From contig NZ_WKCB01000012.1 in the NCBI RefSeq assembly GCF_021606685.1, positions 39,177-103,176 on the forward strand: a stretch of 64,000 bases of DNA. The letters are read 5' to 3'. A program made the position numbers and the translations under genes. The stretch is from Pseudomonas syringae (GTDB lineage Bacteria > Pseudomonadota > Gammaproteobacteria > Pseudomonadales > Pseudomonadaceae). Numbering within the stretch: the first letter of the stretch is position 1; every line of letters begins with the position of its first letter. This document shows, one piece after another, positions 28,306 to 37,225 of this stretch. The notes beneath the pieces were generated by a model. That model had not been told where the DNA came from and did no database searches. It saw nothing but the letters and a program-made list of their open reading frames with translations.

Positions 28306-28667
28306 TCATCTCAAGCCAGCCAAACAAGGCGGGTGGAGGCGGCAAGGATGCTGCTTAGGAAGACAAGGAAGGCACGCGACATCGGCAAGGACGCCATCAG
28401 AGCGATGGCAGGGAAGCCAGGCAACACCGGCAAGGATGCCGACGCTCTTTAGTTTCAATGCTTCAAAAAAGGCAGCAATGAACCGGCCTGATAACGGTTC
28501 AGAGGGTTGGCAACTGACCCGGGTGTGCAGCGTAAAACACCACAAGCAGTTATCCGGCAGACAAGGATCGTGGTCGGAAAAACATCGAGGAAAGGTCCGT
28601 ACCGCGCCAGTAGCGCCGAAAGACCGAGGACATCATTACTGAAAAGCCCGGGCAATCGGGCTTTTTG
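28306..28667 (+). other. GGA-rich leader or small RNA, ends in a terminator
   Basis: Transcription from the promoter at 28277-28305 would give a ~350-nt RNA ending at the hairpin AAAGCCCG/CGGGCTTT plus five T at 28642-28667, still 73 bp short of the holin gene. Between 28331 and 28440 there are seven GGA motifs, including an 11-mer GGCAAGGAYGC three times (28341, 28384, 28429; spacing 43 and 45). No convincing coding frame is present. It may be a leader needing antitermination or a separate RNA. Confidence 0.45.
28642..28667 (+). terminator. Terminator in the leader upstream of the holin-like gene
   Basis: AAAGCCCG, loop GGCAAT, CGGGCTTT followed by further T. No coding gene ends just before it, which is why it is read as a leader or small-RNA terminator. 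Confidence 0.75.
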
Positions 28668-28739
28668 GAATGCCTACCTACCCATGGATTCACCCAAGAG
28701 CCGGCCCTTCGCCGGCAGTGCTCAGCCAGGAGGCGTGAC

Positions 28740-29084
28740 ATGACAAACGAGCAGCAAGCGTTAGCGGAACTGCCTATCTGGCTGGTGATCGTACTGGCCC
28801 TGATCGGTGGGGTGTCTGGGGAAATGTGGCGCGCCGACAAGGAGGGCGCCCGCGGTTGGTCGCTGGTACGGCGCCTGGCGCTGCGGTCCGGCGCGTGCAT
28901 GGTCTGCGGCGTCTCGGCATTGATGCTGTGCTACGCCGCCGGCATGTCGATCTGGACCGCGGGCGCCATCGGCTGCCTCACGGCCATGGCCGGCGCGGAC
29001 GTGGCAATCGGCCTTTATGAACGCTGGGCGGCCAAGCGTATCGGGGTCAACGACCCCCCGACCTCTCGCCCGGACCAGCAGTAA
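28740..29084 (+). CDS. Holin-like small membrane protein of phage/tailocin type
   Basis: A 114-residue protein with about three membrane segments (LPIWLVIVLALIGGVSG near 10-27, then ~50-70 and ~75-95) and a short hydrophilic, proline-rich C-terminus, the profile of class II/III holins that head R-pyocin-like clusters. It has a strong ribosome site AGGAGG seven bases before the ATG. Following the PrtR-like repressor in the mutS-cinA interval, its context is a tailocin or prophage locus. No lysozyme or spanin gene accompanies it. Confidence 0.75.
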   Translation: MTNEQQALAELPIWLVIVLALIGGVSGEMWRADKEGARGWSLVRRLALRSGACMVCGVSALMLCYAAGMSIWTAGAIGCLTAMAGADVAIGLYERWAAKRIGVNDPPTSRPDQQ

Positions 29085-29105
29085 CCGCTGCAAGGATGCA
29101 AGCAC

Positions 29106-29621
29106 ATGGCCCTTCTCGAAAAACCTTCCCAACTGCAGGTGGCGATTGCGGACGCGCTGAAGAGCGCGTTCCCACACCTGCGCGTAGGCAATCACCATGA
29201 CTTCCCGGGCATGGGTGATAACACCGGAATCTCGGTCAGCGTCGAGCGCAGTGGTCCAGGCGTTCGCTCCCTTGCAGGGGGCAAAGCGCATGCCTGGTCG
29301 GTTTCGCTCAAGGCCATGGTTGCCAGCGGCTCAGCGCCCTTTAATGCCTGCGGCCTTGCCAGCCAGATGATGGACCTAGCCCTGGATAACCGCTGGGGCC
29401 TGGCGCCTGACCAGTGCGGCCGGCCGACGATGATCGTCGCGGCACCTTGCGCGCCCATTGGGGCGGAAACGGACTACGACATTTGGACTGTTTCCTTCAT
29501 TCAAAACTTCTTTCTAAGACCGTCGCTGTTCGAACGTCCCACAGGCATGCCGCTGTTTGCCTGCGCTTGGGGAGTGTCGAATATCGACGACGCCGGCCAA
29601 TATCGCCCGTTGCAGGAGTAG
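29106..29621 (+). CDS. Phage-like protein of unknown role, possible tail protein
   Basis: A 171-residue protein without signal peptide or membrane segment. I cannot assign a named family with certainty. The opening (LQVAIADALKSAFPHLRVG), a following strand-rich core and a terminal bulky-aromatic stretch are reminiscent of small tail-terminator or baseplate-proximal proteins of contractile tails. It is 21 bp downstream of the holin-like gene with ribosome site AAGGA, and is the last intact gene of the remnant. Confidence 0.5.
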   Translation: MALLEKPSQLQVAIADALKSAFPHLRVGNHHDFPGMGDNTGISVSVERSGPGVRSLAGGKAHAWSVSLKAMVASGSAPFNACGLASQMMDLALDNRWGLAPDQCGRPTMIVAAPCAPIGAETDYDIWTVSFIQNFFLRPSLFERPTGMPLFACAWGVSNIDDAGQYRPLQE

Positions 29622-29624
29622 TCC

Positions 29625-29651
29625 ATGTTGGATGCACCGTTACACCTGTAA
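29625..29651 (+). pseudogene. Possible stub of the next phage-tail gene (8 codons)
   Basis: An AGGAG ribosome site overlapping the end of the preceding gene leads to ATG and only seven more codons (MLDAPLHL) before TAA. Good translation signals on so short a frame suggest the 5' end of a gene whose remainder was deleted. A chance frame cannot be excluded. Confidence 0.3.
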
Positions 29652-29739
29652 TTGGGGCCGTTAACCTCTTGTGCCAGTCTGTCGCTTGCATGCGCGATTT
29701 GCTCCTGTAGGGTAGGCAAACCCCCGCCCCTATCTGGAG

Positions 29740-30246
29740 ATGACCGTGAAGGAAATCACTCAACTTGCCGCTGATCTGGGCCGCCGCTTGCAGGTGCTCA
29801 ATGCGCACGTCACCACTGCCGAATCCTGCACCGGCGGCGGTATCGCCGAAGCCATCACGCGGATTCCGGGGAGTTCTGCCTGGTTCGAGGCGGGGTATGT
29901 CACCTATTCCAATCGCCAGAAGACCCGGCAGTTGAATGTGCCGCAGGCGTTGTTTCCAAAAGTCGGCGCTGTCAGCCAGGAAGTAGTGGAAGCCATGGTT
30001 CGCGGCGCGCAGGAAAAAAGCCTGGCGCGCTTTGCCGTGGCGGTCAGCGGCGTGGCAGGCCCCGATGGCGGTTCGCCGGACAAGCCGGTGGGCACTGTAT
30101 GGTTGGCCTTTGGCGTAGGCGACGAGGTCACGGCGGAGTTACAGCACTTCACCGGCAACCGCGACGAGGTCCGTCGACAAACGGTGAAGGCTGCGCTGGA
30201 GGGGTTGTTGCGACGAGCTGCAGCAGAAATAGACAATCAGGGGTAG
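29740..30246 (+). CDS. cinA: CinA C-terminal-type nicotinamide-nucleotide amidase (PncC)
   Basis: A 168-residue stand-alone amidohydrolase domain that deamidates NMN in NAD recycling. Motifs [16 protein letters not shown] (about 21-36), GSSAWF and [20 protein letters not shown] match the CinA C-terminal domain. It is directly upstream of recA as in P. aeruginosa and marks the right-hand border of the phage-remnant region. Ribosome site TGGAG overlaps the ATG closely. Confidence 0.93.
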   Translation: MTVKEITQLAADLGRRLQVLNAHVTTAESCTGGGIAEAITRIPGSSAWFEAGYVTYSNRQKTRQLNVPQALFPKVGAVSQEVVEAMVRGAQEKSLARFAVAVSGVAGPDGGSPDKPVGTVWLAFGVGDEVTAELQHFTGNRDEVRRQTVKAALEGLLRRAAAEIDNQG

Positions 30247-30273
30247 GCGATCTCCGATCTTTGTGGAACAATA

Positions 30274-30289
30274 CTGTCTACTTATACAG
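30274..30289. promoter_or_regulatory. LexA (SOS) box of recA
   Basis: CTGTCTACTTATACAG is an exact CTGT-N8-ACAG SOS box, 41 bp before the recA start. Confidence 0.95.
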
Positions 30290-30329
30290 GTGTTGGCCGT
30301 CAGGCCTTATTGATTACGTGAGGACTTTA

Positions 30330-31388
30330 ATGGACGACAACAAGAAGAAAGCCTTGGCTGCGGCCCTGGGTCAGATCGAACGTCAATTCGGCAAGGGTGC
30401 CGTAATGCGTATGGGCGATCACGACCGTCAGGCGATCCCGGCTATTTCCACTGGCTCTCTGGGTCTGGACATCGCACTCGGCATTGGCGGCCTGCCAAAA
30501 GGCCGTATCGTTGAAATCTACGGTCCTGAATCTTCCGGTAAAACCACCCTGACCCTGTCGGTGATTGCCCAGGCGCAAAAAATGGGCGCCACCTGCGCGT
30601 TCGTCGACGCCGAGCACGCCCTCGACCCTGAATACGCCGGCAAACTGGGTGTCAACGTTGACGACCTGCTGGTTTCCCAGCCGGACACCGGTGAGCAAGC
30701 CCTGGAAATCACCGACATGCTGGTGCGTTCCAACGCCATCGATGTGATCGTGGTCGACTCCGTGGCTGCCCTGGTACCCAAGGCTGAAATCGAAGGCGAA
30801 ATGGGTGACATGCACGTGGGCCTGCAAGCCCGTCTGATGTCCCAGGCGCTGCGTAAAATCACCGGTAACATCAAGAACGCGAACTGCCTGGTGATCTTCA
30901 TCAACCAGATCCGTATGAAGATCGGCGTGATGTTCGGCAGCCCGGAAACCACCACCGGTGGTAACGCGCTCAAGTTTTACGCGTCGGTCCGTCTCGACAT
31001 CCGCCGTACCGGCGCGGTGAAGGAAGGCGACGAGGTGGTTGGTAGCGAAACCCGCGTTAAAGTCGTGAAGAACAAAGTAGCTCCGCCTTTCCGTCAGGCC
31101 GAATTCCAGATTCTCTACGGCAAGGGTATCTACCTGAACGGCGAGATGATCGACCTGGGCGTGTTGCACGGTTTCGTCGAGAAGTCCGGTGCCTGGTATG
31201 CCTACAACGGCAGCAAGATCGGCCAAGGTAAGGCCAACTCGGCCAAGTTCCTGGCGGACAACCCGGATATCGCCGCTACGCTTGAGAAGCAGATTCGCGA
31301 CAAGCTGCTGACCGCAGCACCAGACGTGAAGGCTGCTGCCAACCGCGAGCCGGTTGAAGAAGTAGAAGAAGCCGACACTGATATCTGA
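30330..31388 (+). CDS. recA: Recombinase RecA
   Basis: A 352-residue recombinase and SOS co-protease. Walker A GPESSGKT at 65-72, DNA-binding loops L1 and L2 and the acidic C-terminal tail are present. The ATG at 30330 follows GAGG and gives the canonical N-terminus; the frame is open further upstream but within cinA. Followed after 8 bases by recX in one operon. Confidence 0.98.
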   Translation: MDDNKKKALAAALGQIERQFGKGAVMRMGDHDRQAIPAISTGSLGLDIALGIGGLPKGRIVEIYGPESSGKTTLTLSVIAQAQKMGATCAFVDAEHALDPEYAGKLGVNVDDLLVSQPDTGEQALEITDMLVRSNAIDVIVVDSVAALVPKAEIEGEMGDMHVGLQARLMSQALRKITGNIKNANCLVIFINQIRMKIGVMFGSPETTTGGNALKFYASVRLDIRRTGAVKEGDEVVGSETRVKVVKNKVAPPFRQAEFQILYGKGIYLNGEMIDLGVLHGFVEKSGAWYAYNGSKIGQGKANSAKFLADNPDIAATLEKQIRDKLLTAAPDVKAAANREPVEEVEEADTDI

Positions 31389-31396
31389 ACCAAGCG

Positions 31397-31864
31397 ATGA
31401 CTGTTGTACTGGATACACTCGTCGCCGTTCGGCGCACTGCGATGGACTTGCTCGCTCGCCGCGAGCATGGTCGAGTCGAGCTGACGCGTAAACTGCGTCA
31501 GCGCGGTGCGGACCCCGAGATGATCGACACTGCCCTTGACCGTTTGACGGAAGAAGGGTTGCTGTCGGAGTCCCGTTATCTCGAAAGTTTTGTGTCCTAC
31601 CGAGCCCGCTCGGGCTATGGCCCGGCGCGGATTCGTGAAGAGCTGAGCCAGCGCGGCCTGCAACGCGCCGATATTGACCTTGCCTTGCGAGAGTGTGGTA
31701 TCAGTTGGCAGGCGCAGTTGGAAGACACTTGGCGGCGCAAGTTTGCTGGCCATCTACCCATTGATGCCAGGGAACGTGCGAAGCAAGGCCGCTTTCTGAG
31801 CTATCGCGGGTTTTCGATGGAGATGATCAGTCGCCTATTGAGTGGTCGGAGCATGGACGACTGA
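31397..31864 (+). CDS. recX: RecA regulator RecX
   Basis: A 155-residue, three-helix-repeat protein that inhibits RecA filament growth. Sequence features: [19 protein letters not shown] in the first repeat, [29 protein letters not shown] in the middle and [20 protein letters not shown] at the end. Co-transcribed with recA. Confidence 0.94.
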   Translation: MTVVLDTLVAVRRTAMDLLARREHGRVELTRKLRQRGADPEMIDTALDRLTEEGLLSESRYLESFVSYRARSGYGPARIREELSQRGLQRADIDLALRECGISWQAQLEDTWRRKFAGHLPIDARERAKQGRFLSYRGFSMEMISRLLSGRSMDD

Positions 31865-31954
31865 GCAGGCGCGCGCTAATGCGGCGAGAGAGCTGGCTTC
31901 CGCTGGGCTGAGTAGCGGCCCAATCGTGTTAGCACCGGTCTACCGCAACACCAC

Positions 31955-31993
31955 AAAAAAGCCCCACTATGAAAATAGTGGGGCTTTTTTTTT
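31955..31993. terminator. Bidirectional terminator between recX and the LOG-family gene
   Basis: Stem GCCCCACTAT/ATAGTGGGGC with GAAA tetraloop, six A before and nine T after. The 31865-31954 stretch before it contains a decayed REP-like sequence (GAGCTGGCTTCCGCTGGGCTG). Confidence 0.9.
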
Positions 31994-32003
31994 ACCTAAA
32001 AAT

Positions 32004-33116
32004 TCACGCCGGTTCCGGCGCCACGCGCTGCTGTGCTTTGCCCTGAGCCTGTGCCCAGTTCTCGGGCAAGTTGATGTAGTCCACCAATTCCCGCAGTCGG
32101 CCTTGATCCCGGCCATTGAAGTTGAACACCAAGCGCGTCAAATGGCTGAACCTCGGCTCATCATGCTCCTCCCCCGTATAGGCGAGTTGCTGGAACTCCC
32201 CACTCAGCCGCAGGCTGGCAAATTCGACTTGCAAGTGGGCCAGAGCGCGATCACTGAGCGGGTGATTCATGCGCACCACAAACTGGCGTTTCAACCAGCG
32301 CGTGGAATGGAAGTTGGCATAAAACTGGTTGATCTCCTCCACCGCTTCTTCAGCGCTGTACACCAGCCGCACGAGCTTGAGGTCGGTGGGCAATATGTAG
32401 CGATTGGCCTCCAGCTGGCTGCGAATGAAGTCTAGTGCGCCTTGCCAGAAACCACCCCCTGGCGCATCCAGCAATACCACGGGTACCAGCGGACTCTTGC
32501 CGGTCTGGATCAGGGTCAGCACTTCCAGTGCTTCATCCAGGGTGCCGAAACCGCCGGGGCACAACACTAGCGCATCGGCTTCTTTGACGAAAAACAGCTT
32601 GCGAGTGAAGAAAAAATGGAAAGACAGCAGGTTCTCGGTGCCATCAATGGTCGGGTTGGCATGCTGTTCAAATGGCAGGGTAATGTTGAAGCCCAGGCTG
32701 TGTTCCAGGCCCGCGCCTTCGTGCGCCGCTGCCATGATGCCGCCGCCGCCGCCGGTGATCACCATCAGGTCCGAGCGCGCCAGGGCGGCGCCCACTTCAC
32801 GGGCCAGTGCATACAGCGGGCTTTCCACGGGCGTACGTGCAGAGCCAAATACCGTGACTTTGCGTCGGCCCTTGAATTGCTCCAACACACGGAACGCGTG
32901 GTCCAGTTCGCGGATGGCCTGCAAGGTAATCTTGGCGTTCCAACGGTTACGGTCGTCCTGGGCCATGCGTAGCACGGTGAGGATCATGTCGCGATACAGG
33001 GGGATATTCGGGCTGTCAGGGGCGATCAGCTGGAGTTGGGCTTCGACCTCTTGCGTGAGGTCGGCGCCGTCTTTTTCAAAATGCTGGAGCAGGCTGTCAT
33101 TCGGTTCGTAAGGCAT
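32004..33116 (-). CDS. LOG-family (lysine decarboxylase-like) nucleotide hydrolase homologue
   Basis: A 370-residue protein whose core (about 85-270) is the Rossmann-fold LOG domain: VFGSARTP, ITGGGGGIMAAAHEGA and the signature PGGFGTLDE. Family members release free base from cytokinin- or purine-nucleoside monophosphates. This longer version has extra N- and C-terminal domains of about 80 and 100 residues. Substrate not known. Confidence 0.8.
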   Translation of the reverse strand: MPYEPNDSLLQHFEKDGADLTQEVEAQLQLIAPDSPNIPLYRDMILTVLRMAQDDRNRWNAKITLQAIRELDHAFRVLEQFKGRRKVTVFGSARTPVESPLYALAREVGAALARSDLMVITGGGGGIMAAAHEGAGLEHSLGFNITLPFEQHANPTIDGTENLLSFHFFFTRKLFFVKEADALVLCPGGFGTLDEALEVLTLIQTGKSPLVPVVLLDAPGGGFWQGALDFIRSQLEANRYILPTDLKLVRLVYSAEEAVEEINQFYANFHSTRWLKRQFVVRMNHPLSDRALAHLQVEFASLRLSGEFQQLAYTGEEHDEPRFSHLTRLVFNFNGRDQGRLRELVDYINLPENWAQAQGKAQQRVAPEPA

Positions 33117-33490
33117 TCAACGTCTCCTTCTTCACAGAGGCTGGGCCGACGGCGAGAGATTCGTTCGGCCACGACACTGCATGTGTCGTTGCATGCCCAA
33201 GGCATAGCACCTGGTTGCCAGGCGGCAAAGCGCGCTCTGTATGTTCCTTGTGATTTAAAAAACCATTGCACTGCAACTCGCAGGAGGGCAACCCTCTTTT
33301 GCCCTGAAATTGTTACAGAACGGCGTGGAAACCGTTGTGAACGCGAGGTTGGGATGAGCTGATCATGGGCCGAAAAACCCTTGGCTGGCAACCGCTTATT
33401 GGTCATGCGACACGGCGATCAGCAGCAGGGGTAATTGAAGCGGGGGGAGGGCGCGCCACTGGGCAGCAGCGCGCGGAGGTCAAACGGTGC
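33117..33490. other. 374-bp gap without a supported gene
   Basis: The stretch upstream of the LOG-family gene and downstream of the PA3611-type gene. A hairpin-prone AGGGCAAccctcTTTTGCCCT at 33283-33304 is the only structure noted. Open frames here lack ribosome sites and family similarity. Confidence 0.5.
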
Positions 33491-33931
33491 TTACTTTTTC
33501 TTCTTCGCCGCAGCCGGTGCCGGGCAGTCCGCTTCGACAAACTTGACCGACGCCACCGGGCGGTTGGTCTTGTTCTCGGTGATTTCGTAACGCATCACTG
33601 CGCCCTTGGCCATCAGCTCGCGGTAACCTTTGTTCAGGCACACGCTCTGACCCAGCTGGAAATACACAGCCTTGGGGTTGGCGCGCATCTGTTCGGCGCG
33701 GTCGGACATGACGCTCAGGTGATCGATCAGTTGCATGCCCTCAACGGTGTAAGCAACTTCCAGGGTTTTTTCGTCGATTTCACGTGGCAGGTCCTTGTTG
33801 CTTTCCGCCGCGACGCTTTGCAGCTTCTTGTTCATTTGAGCCTCCAGCAGCGAGGCCGCCTGGGCGCCCACGGGCAGAACCAGCGCAAGGGCGACGGATG
33901 GGGCAGCAAGGCGCAGCATGGAACGCAGCAT
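33491..33931 (-). CDS. Secreted PA3611-family protein (quorum-sensing-regulated virulence factor family)
   Basis: A 146-residue exported protein: signal peptide to about residue 25 (VALALVLPVGAQA-A), a helical body, two cysteines (in QSVCLNKGY and EADCPAP) likely forming a disulfide, and a Lys-rich tail. It corresponds to the P. aeruginosa PA3611 product, structurally known but of unknown function. The second Met (residue 5) is an alternative start. Confidence 0.7.
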   Translation of the reverse strand: MLRSMLRLAAPSVALALVLPVGAQAASLLEAQMNKKLQSVAAESNKDLPREIDEKTLEVAYTVEGMQLIDHLSVMSDRAEQMRANPKAVYFQLGQSVCLNKGYRELMAKGAVMRYEITENKTNRPVASVKFVEADCPAPAAAKKKK

Positions 33932-34110
33932 GAAACTCTCCTGATTCGGTTACTGGTGCATAGACCAGCCACTGCGCTGTGCGTTCAGTGGCGCGCGATT
34001 ATAGGTGACGGCTTGCCACTACAGCCAGGCGTATCGCTGGTAAACTGCGGCCACTTCAGCCTTCCACGAGTTTTTTACGTGTCGAGTTACCTCTCCCTGC
34101 GGCGCCTCCG

Positions 34111-34830
34111 ATGAGCCACGCCGTTTCCCGCCTGCGTACCCAACGTTTGGCTCGCGCCGTGCGGCCCTTTCTCAATCGGGGCTCGCGTGCCGAACGCTGC
34201 CCTGGCTGCCGCGTGATCCCTGAGTATTGCCTGTGTGCCTGGCGCCCTCAGGTCGAGGCCAGGTCTGCCATGTGCCTGCTGATGCATGACGTCGAGCCGA
34301 TGAAACCCAGCAACACCGGCTGGCTGATCGCCGATGTGATCGACGACACCACGGCCTTTGCCTGGTCGCGTACCGAGGTCGACCCGGACTTGCTCACCTT
34401 GCTGGCCGACCCGCAGTGGCAGCCTTACATCGTGTTCCCCGGTGAATTCGTTGCGCCCGAGCGCGTGGTCAGCGAAGTGACGGTGAATGAGGGCAAGCGC
34501 CCGTTGTTCATCCTGCTGGACGGCACCTGGAGTGAAGCGCGCAAGATGTTCCGCAAAAGCCCCTATCTTGAGCACTTGCCGGTCTTGAGCCTGGCGCCCG
34601 AGCAGCTCTCGCGCTACAAACTGCGCCGCTCCAAACGCGATGACCATTTCTGCACCGCCGAAGTCGCGGCGCTGTGCCTGGAGTTGGCCGACGATGGCGC
34701 GGCCAGTGAAGTGCTGGACGCCTACCTTGATGTATTCAGCACCCATTATCTGGCTGCCAAGTTCCAGTTGCCGCTGGCCTCGACAGACATCGTCCATACT
34801 CGTCTTGCGCCCTATATAGCGGCGGTATAG
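34111..34830 (+). CDS. tapT: DTW-domain tRNA-uridine aminocarboxypropyltransferase
   Basis: Transfers a 3-amino-3-carboxypropyl group from SAM to U47 of tRNAs (acp3U). The 239-residue protein has four N-terminal Cys (30, 33, 40, 42) of a zinc-type knuckle, DGTW at 137-140 followed by SEARKM, and RRSKRDDHFCTAE, all diagnostic of the DTW/YfiP family. Confidence 0.85.
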   Translation: MSHAVSRLRTQRLARAVRPFLNRGSRAERCPGCRVIPEYCLCAWRPQVEARSAMCLLMHDVEPMKPSNTGWLIADVIDDTTAFAWSRTEVDPDLLTLLADPQWQPYIVFPGEFVAPERVVSEVTVNEGKRPLFILLDGTWSEARKMFRKSPYLEHLPVLSLAPEQLSRYKLRRSKRDDHFCTAEVAALCLELADDGAASEVLDAYLDVFSTHYLAAKFQLPLASTDIVHTRLAPYIAAV

Positions 34831-35082
34831 CCAGACGACGTTTGCATGATGGCACCCAACACTGGCAACTCGCTAAAATGCCCACGGGCGTAGTGCTTGA
34901 CCCCCCAGGCTACGCTGGGCATGCTGGGCGCCGATTGGGGTGCAAGCGTGAATTTTCGACGTCGTTTCCAGTGCTTTTGGCGTTGAGCGTACCCTGTGGT
35001 GATGGCTGCCTGGCCGTTGCCTTGTGTATTGGCGAACCCTGAACCCATCAGGGCTGCCATAAAAAACAGGATCATTTAATCG

Positions 35083-35733
35083 ATGGCCACATACGAAATC
35101 CTGATAGCCGACGACCATCCGCTGTTTCGCAGTGCGCTGCATCAAGCGGTAACCCTGGGCCTCGGCCCGGACGTGCGGCTGGTCGAAGTGGCCAGCATTG
35201 CCGAGTTGGAAGCCCGTCTTACCGAAAAATCCGACTGGGACCTGGTGCTGCTCGACCTGAACATGCCGGGTGCCTATGGTTTTTCGGGCCTGGTTTTGCT
35301 GCGCGGGCAGTACCCACAGATCCCCGTGGTGATGGTTTCGGCCCAGGAAGAAGCCGACGTGGTGGTGCGCTCCAAGGAGTTTGGCGCCAGTGGCTTCATT
35401 CCCAAGTCCAGCGCGATGGAAGATATCCAGAAGGCGGTGCGCACCGTGCTGGATGGTGACGTGTCCTGGCCGCCGCAAGCGTTTGAAGAAGTCAACGTCT
35501 CCGACGAAGCCAAGGCTGCGCGTGATGGCCTGGCCAGCCTGACACCCCAGCAGTTCCGGGTGCTGACCATGGTGTGCGAAGGGTTGCTGAACAAGCAGAT
35601 TGCCTACGAGCTGAGCGTGTCGGAAGCGACCATCAAGGCCCACGTGACGGCGATCTTCCGCAAGCTGGGCGTGCGCACGCGCACCCAGGCCGCGCTGTTG
35701 TTGCAACAACTTGAGTCAATTTCCCAGCATTAA
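35083..35733 (+). CDS. erdR: LuxR-type response regulator ErdR
   Basis: A 216-residue regulator: receiver domain with DD(10-11), phospho-acceptor Asp58 in LLDLNMPG, VSAQE and FIPKSS switch residues, and a C-terminal LuxR helix-turn-helix (LTPQQFRVLTMVCEGLLNKQ). ErdR of P. aeruginosa controls acetate/ethanol catabolism and is likewise followed by dgkA. No sensor kinase is adjacent. The 252-bp gap before it holds no supported gene. Confidence 0.88.
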   Translation: MATYEILIADDHPLFRSALHQAVTLGLGPDVRLVEVASIAELEARLTEKSDWDLVLLDLNMPGAYGFSGLVLLRGQYPQIPVVMVSAQEEADVVVRSKEFGASGFIPKSSAMEDIQKAVRTVLDGDVSWPPQAFEEVNVSDEAKAARDGLASLTPQQFRVLTMVCEGLLNKQIAYELSVSEATIKAHVTAIFRKLGVRTRTQAALLLQQLESISQH

Positions 35734-35808
35734 GCTGTTACCTGTTCACGCTTTTTTGACTTTGCGTGATCTAGTTTTCCCACTCTTTCAGTTCAGTTGA
35801 CTACGTCT

Positions 35809-36171
35809 ATGTCGCCTTTCAAGGGTCAAACCGGTATCAAACGTATCTTCAATGCAGGGGGTTACTCCCTGGATGGCTTGCGCGCGGCGTTCACGGGCGA
35901 GGCGGCGTTCCGTCAGTTGGTGTTGCTCAACGTTATCCTGATCCCGCTGAGCTTTTTCCTGAGTGTCAGCCGGGTCGAGCGTGCGTTGCTGATCGCCGTG
36001 TGCCTGCTGGCGTTGATCGTCGAGTTGCTCAATTCGGCGGTAGAAGCGGCCATCGACCGTATTTCCCTGGACCGTCACCCACTGTCCAAGAATGCCAAGG
36101 ACATGGGCAGCGCCGCTCAATTTGTGGCGCTGACCATGATCACCCTGGTGTGGGCCGTGATCCTGATCTAA
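35809..36171 (+). CDS. dgkA: Diacylglycerol kinase (membrane)
   Basis: A 120-residue, three-helix inner-membrane enzyme that phosphorylates diacylglycerol for lipid recycling. The catalytic signature ELLNSAVEAAIDR and the preceding Glu (FTGEAAFRQ) are conserved. Start at 35809 (ATG) preferred to a TTG 12 bases earlier. Converges with the LysR gene. Confidence 0.93.
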   Translation: MSPFKGQTGIKRIFNAGGYSLDGLRAAFTGEAAFRQLVLLNVILIPLSFFLSVSRVERALLIAVCLLALIVELLNSAVEAAIDRISLDRHPLSKNAKDMGSAAQFVALTMITLVWAVILI

Positions 36172-36174
36172 GGC

Positions 36175-37101
36175 TCAGGCGATGCTCGGCAGCACGATTT
36201 CGTCGCTGCGCTGAACCCCGGCGGTGAAGGTGCGGCACAGTTCCAGGAACTCGCGCATGGCCGAGGTCTGGTACTTCTGTTTATGCCAGATGAAATAGAA
36301 CTGCCGGGCCAGGTCCAGGTCCGGGGTTTCCACCGGCACCAGGCTGCCACGGCGGAACGCGTCGCGCAGCGCCAGCCGGGAAATACAGCCAATCCCCAGC
36401 CCCGACTCCACCGCCCGCTTGATCGCCTCGGTGTGTTCAAGCTCCAGGCGAATGTTCAGCGAGCTGCGGTGATGGCGCATGGCCTGATCAAAGGTCAGGC
36501 GGGTGCCGGAGCCTTGCTCGCGCAGGATCCACGCTTCATGGGTCAGCTCTTCCAGGGTGGCCACGCCGCGCTTGGCCAGGTGATGCTGCGGCGCGCAGAA
36601 CACCACCAGTTCGTCTTCGACCCAGGTTTGTACCTCGATGTCCGGGTGGCTGCAGTCGCCTTCGATTAGACCCAGGTCAATTTCGTAATGCGCAACCTGG
36701 TGCACGATATTCGCCGTGTTCTGCACATGCAGTTTCACCTGGCTCTCGGGGTGCTGCTGCATGAAGCTGCCGATCAGCAGGGTGGCCAGGTAGTTGCCGA
36801 TGGTCAGGGTGGCGCCGACCGCCAGGGAGCCGAAGCCAGACTTGCCGTTGAGCAGGTCTTCGATTTCCTTGGCCTGGTCCAACAGCGCCACCGCCTGGGG
36901 CAACAGCTGGTGACCAAGGGCGTTGAGGCTCAGGCGTTTACCGGCTCGGTCGAACAATTGGCAGCTGGATTGGCGCTCCAGCTCGGTGATCGAGGTGCTG
37001 GCGGCGGATTGAGATAAGGCCAGAAGGCCAGCAGCGCGCGAGACGCTTTCCTGCTGGGCGACGGCGACGAATACTTGCAGTTGACGGAGAGTAAATCGCA
37101 T
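36175..37101 (-). CDS. finR: LysR-family regulator, FinR-like
   Basis: A 308-residue LysR regulator: winged helix-turn-helix at about 1-60 (LRQLQVFVAVAQQESVSRAA) and a two-lobed effector domain. It is divergent from fpr with 124 bp between starts. In Pseudomonas the LysR protein FinR activates fpr-1 under superoxide or iron stress, so position supports this identity. The symbol is by synteny. Confidence 0.75.
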   Translation of the reverse strand: MRFTLRQLQVFVAVAQQESVSRAAGLLALSQSAASTSITELERQSSCQLFDRAGKRLSLNALGHQLLPQAVALLDQAKEIEDLLNGKSGFGSLAVGATLTIGNYLATLLIGSFMQQHPESQVKLHVQNTANIVHQVAHYEIDLGLIEGDCSHPDIEVQTWVEDELVVFCAPQHHLAKRGVATLEELTHEAWILREQGSGTRLTFDQAMRHHRSSLNIRLELEHTEAIKRAVESGLGIGCISRLALRDAFRRGSLVPVETPDLDLARQFYFIWHKQKYQTSAMREFLELCRTFTAGVQRSDEIVLPSIA

Positions 37102-37225
37102 ATCGATATAACCGATAACCCTTATCTTAATAATCCAGTTAACAGATATTGTCGCCGCCATTAGAATGCTGTGCAATTGCGCACCTCATCTTTGGCGCAG
37201 ACCCATTTCCAGGAGTCCCCCGTAC

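Noticed and set aside
28241..28642. 133-codon open frame downstream of the ATGCAT array
   Set aside because: Begins inside an operator, no ribosome site, no domain; the segment is better explained as leader or RNA.
33283..33304. Hairpin as a terminator or small RNA
   Set aside because: No T-run after the stem and no promoter or conserved RNA feature around it.
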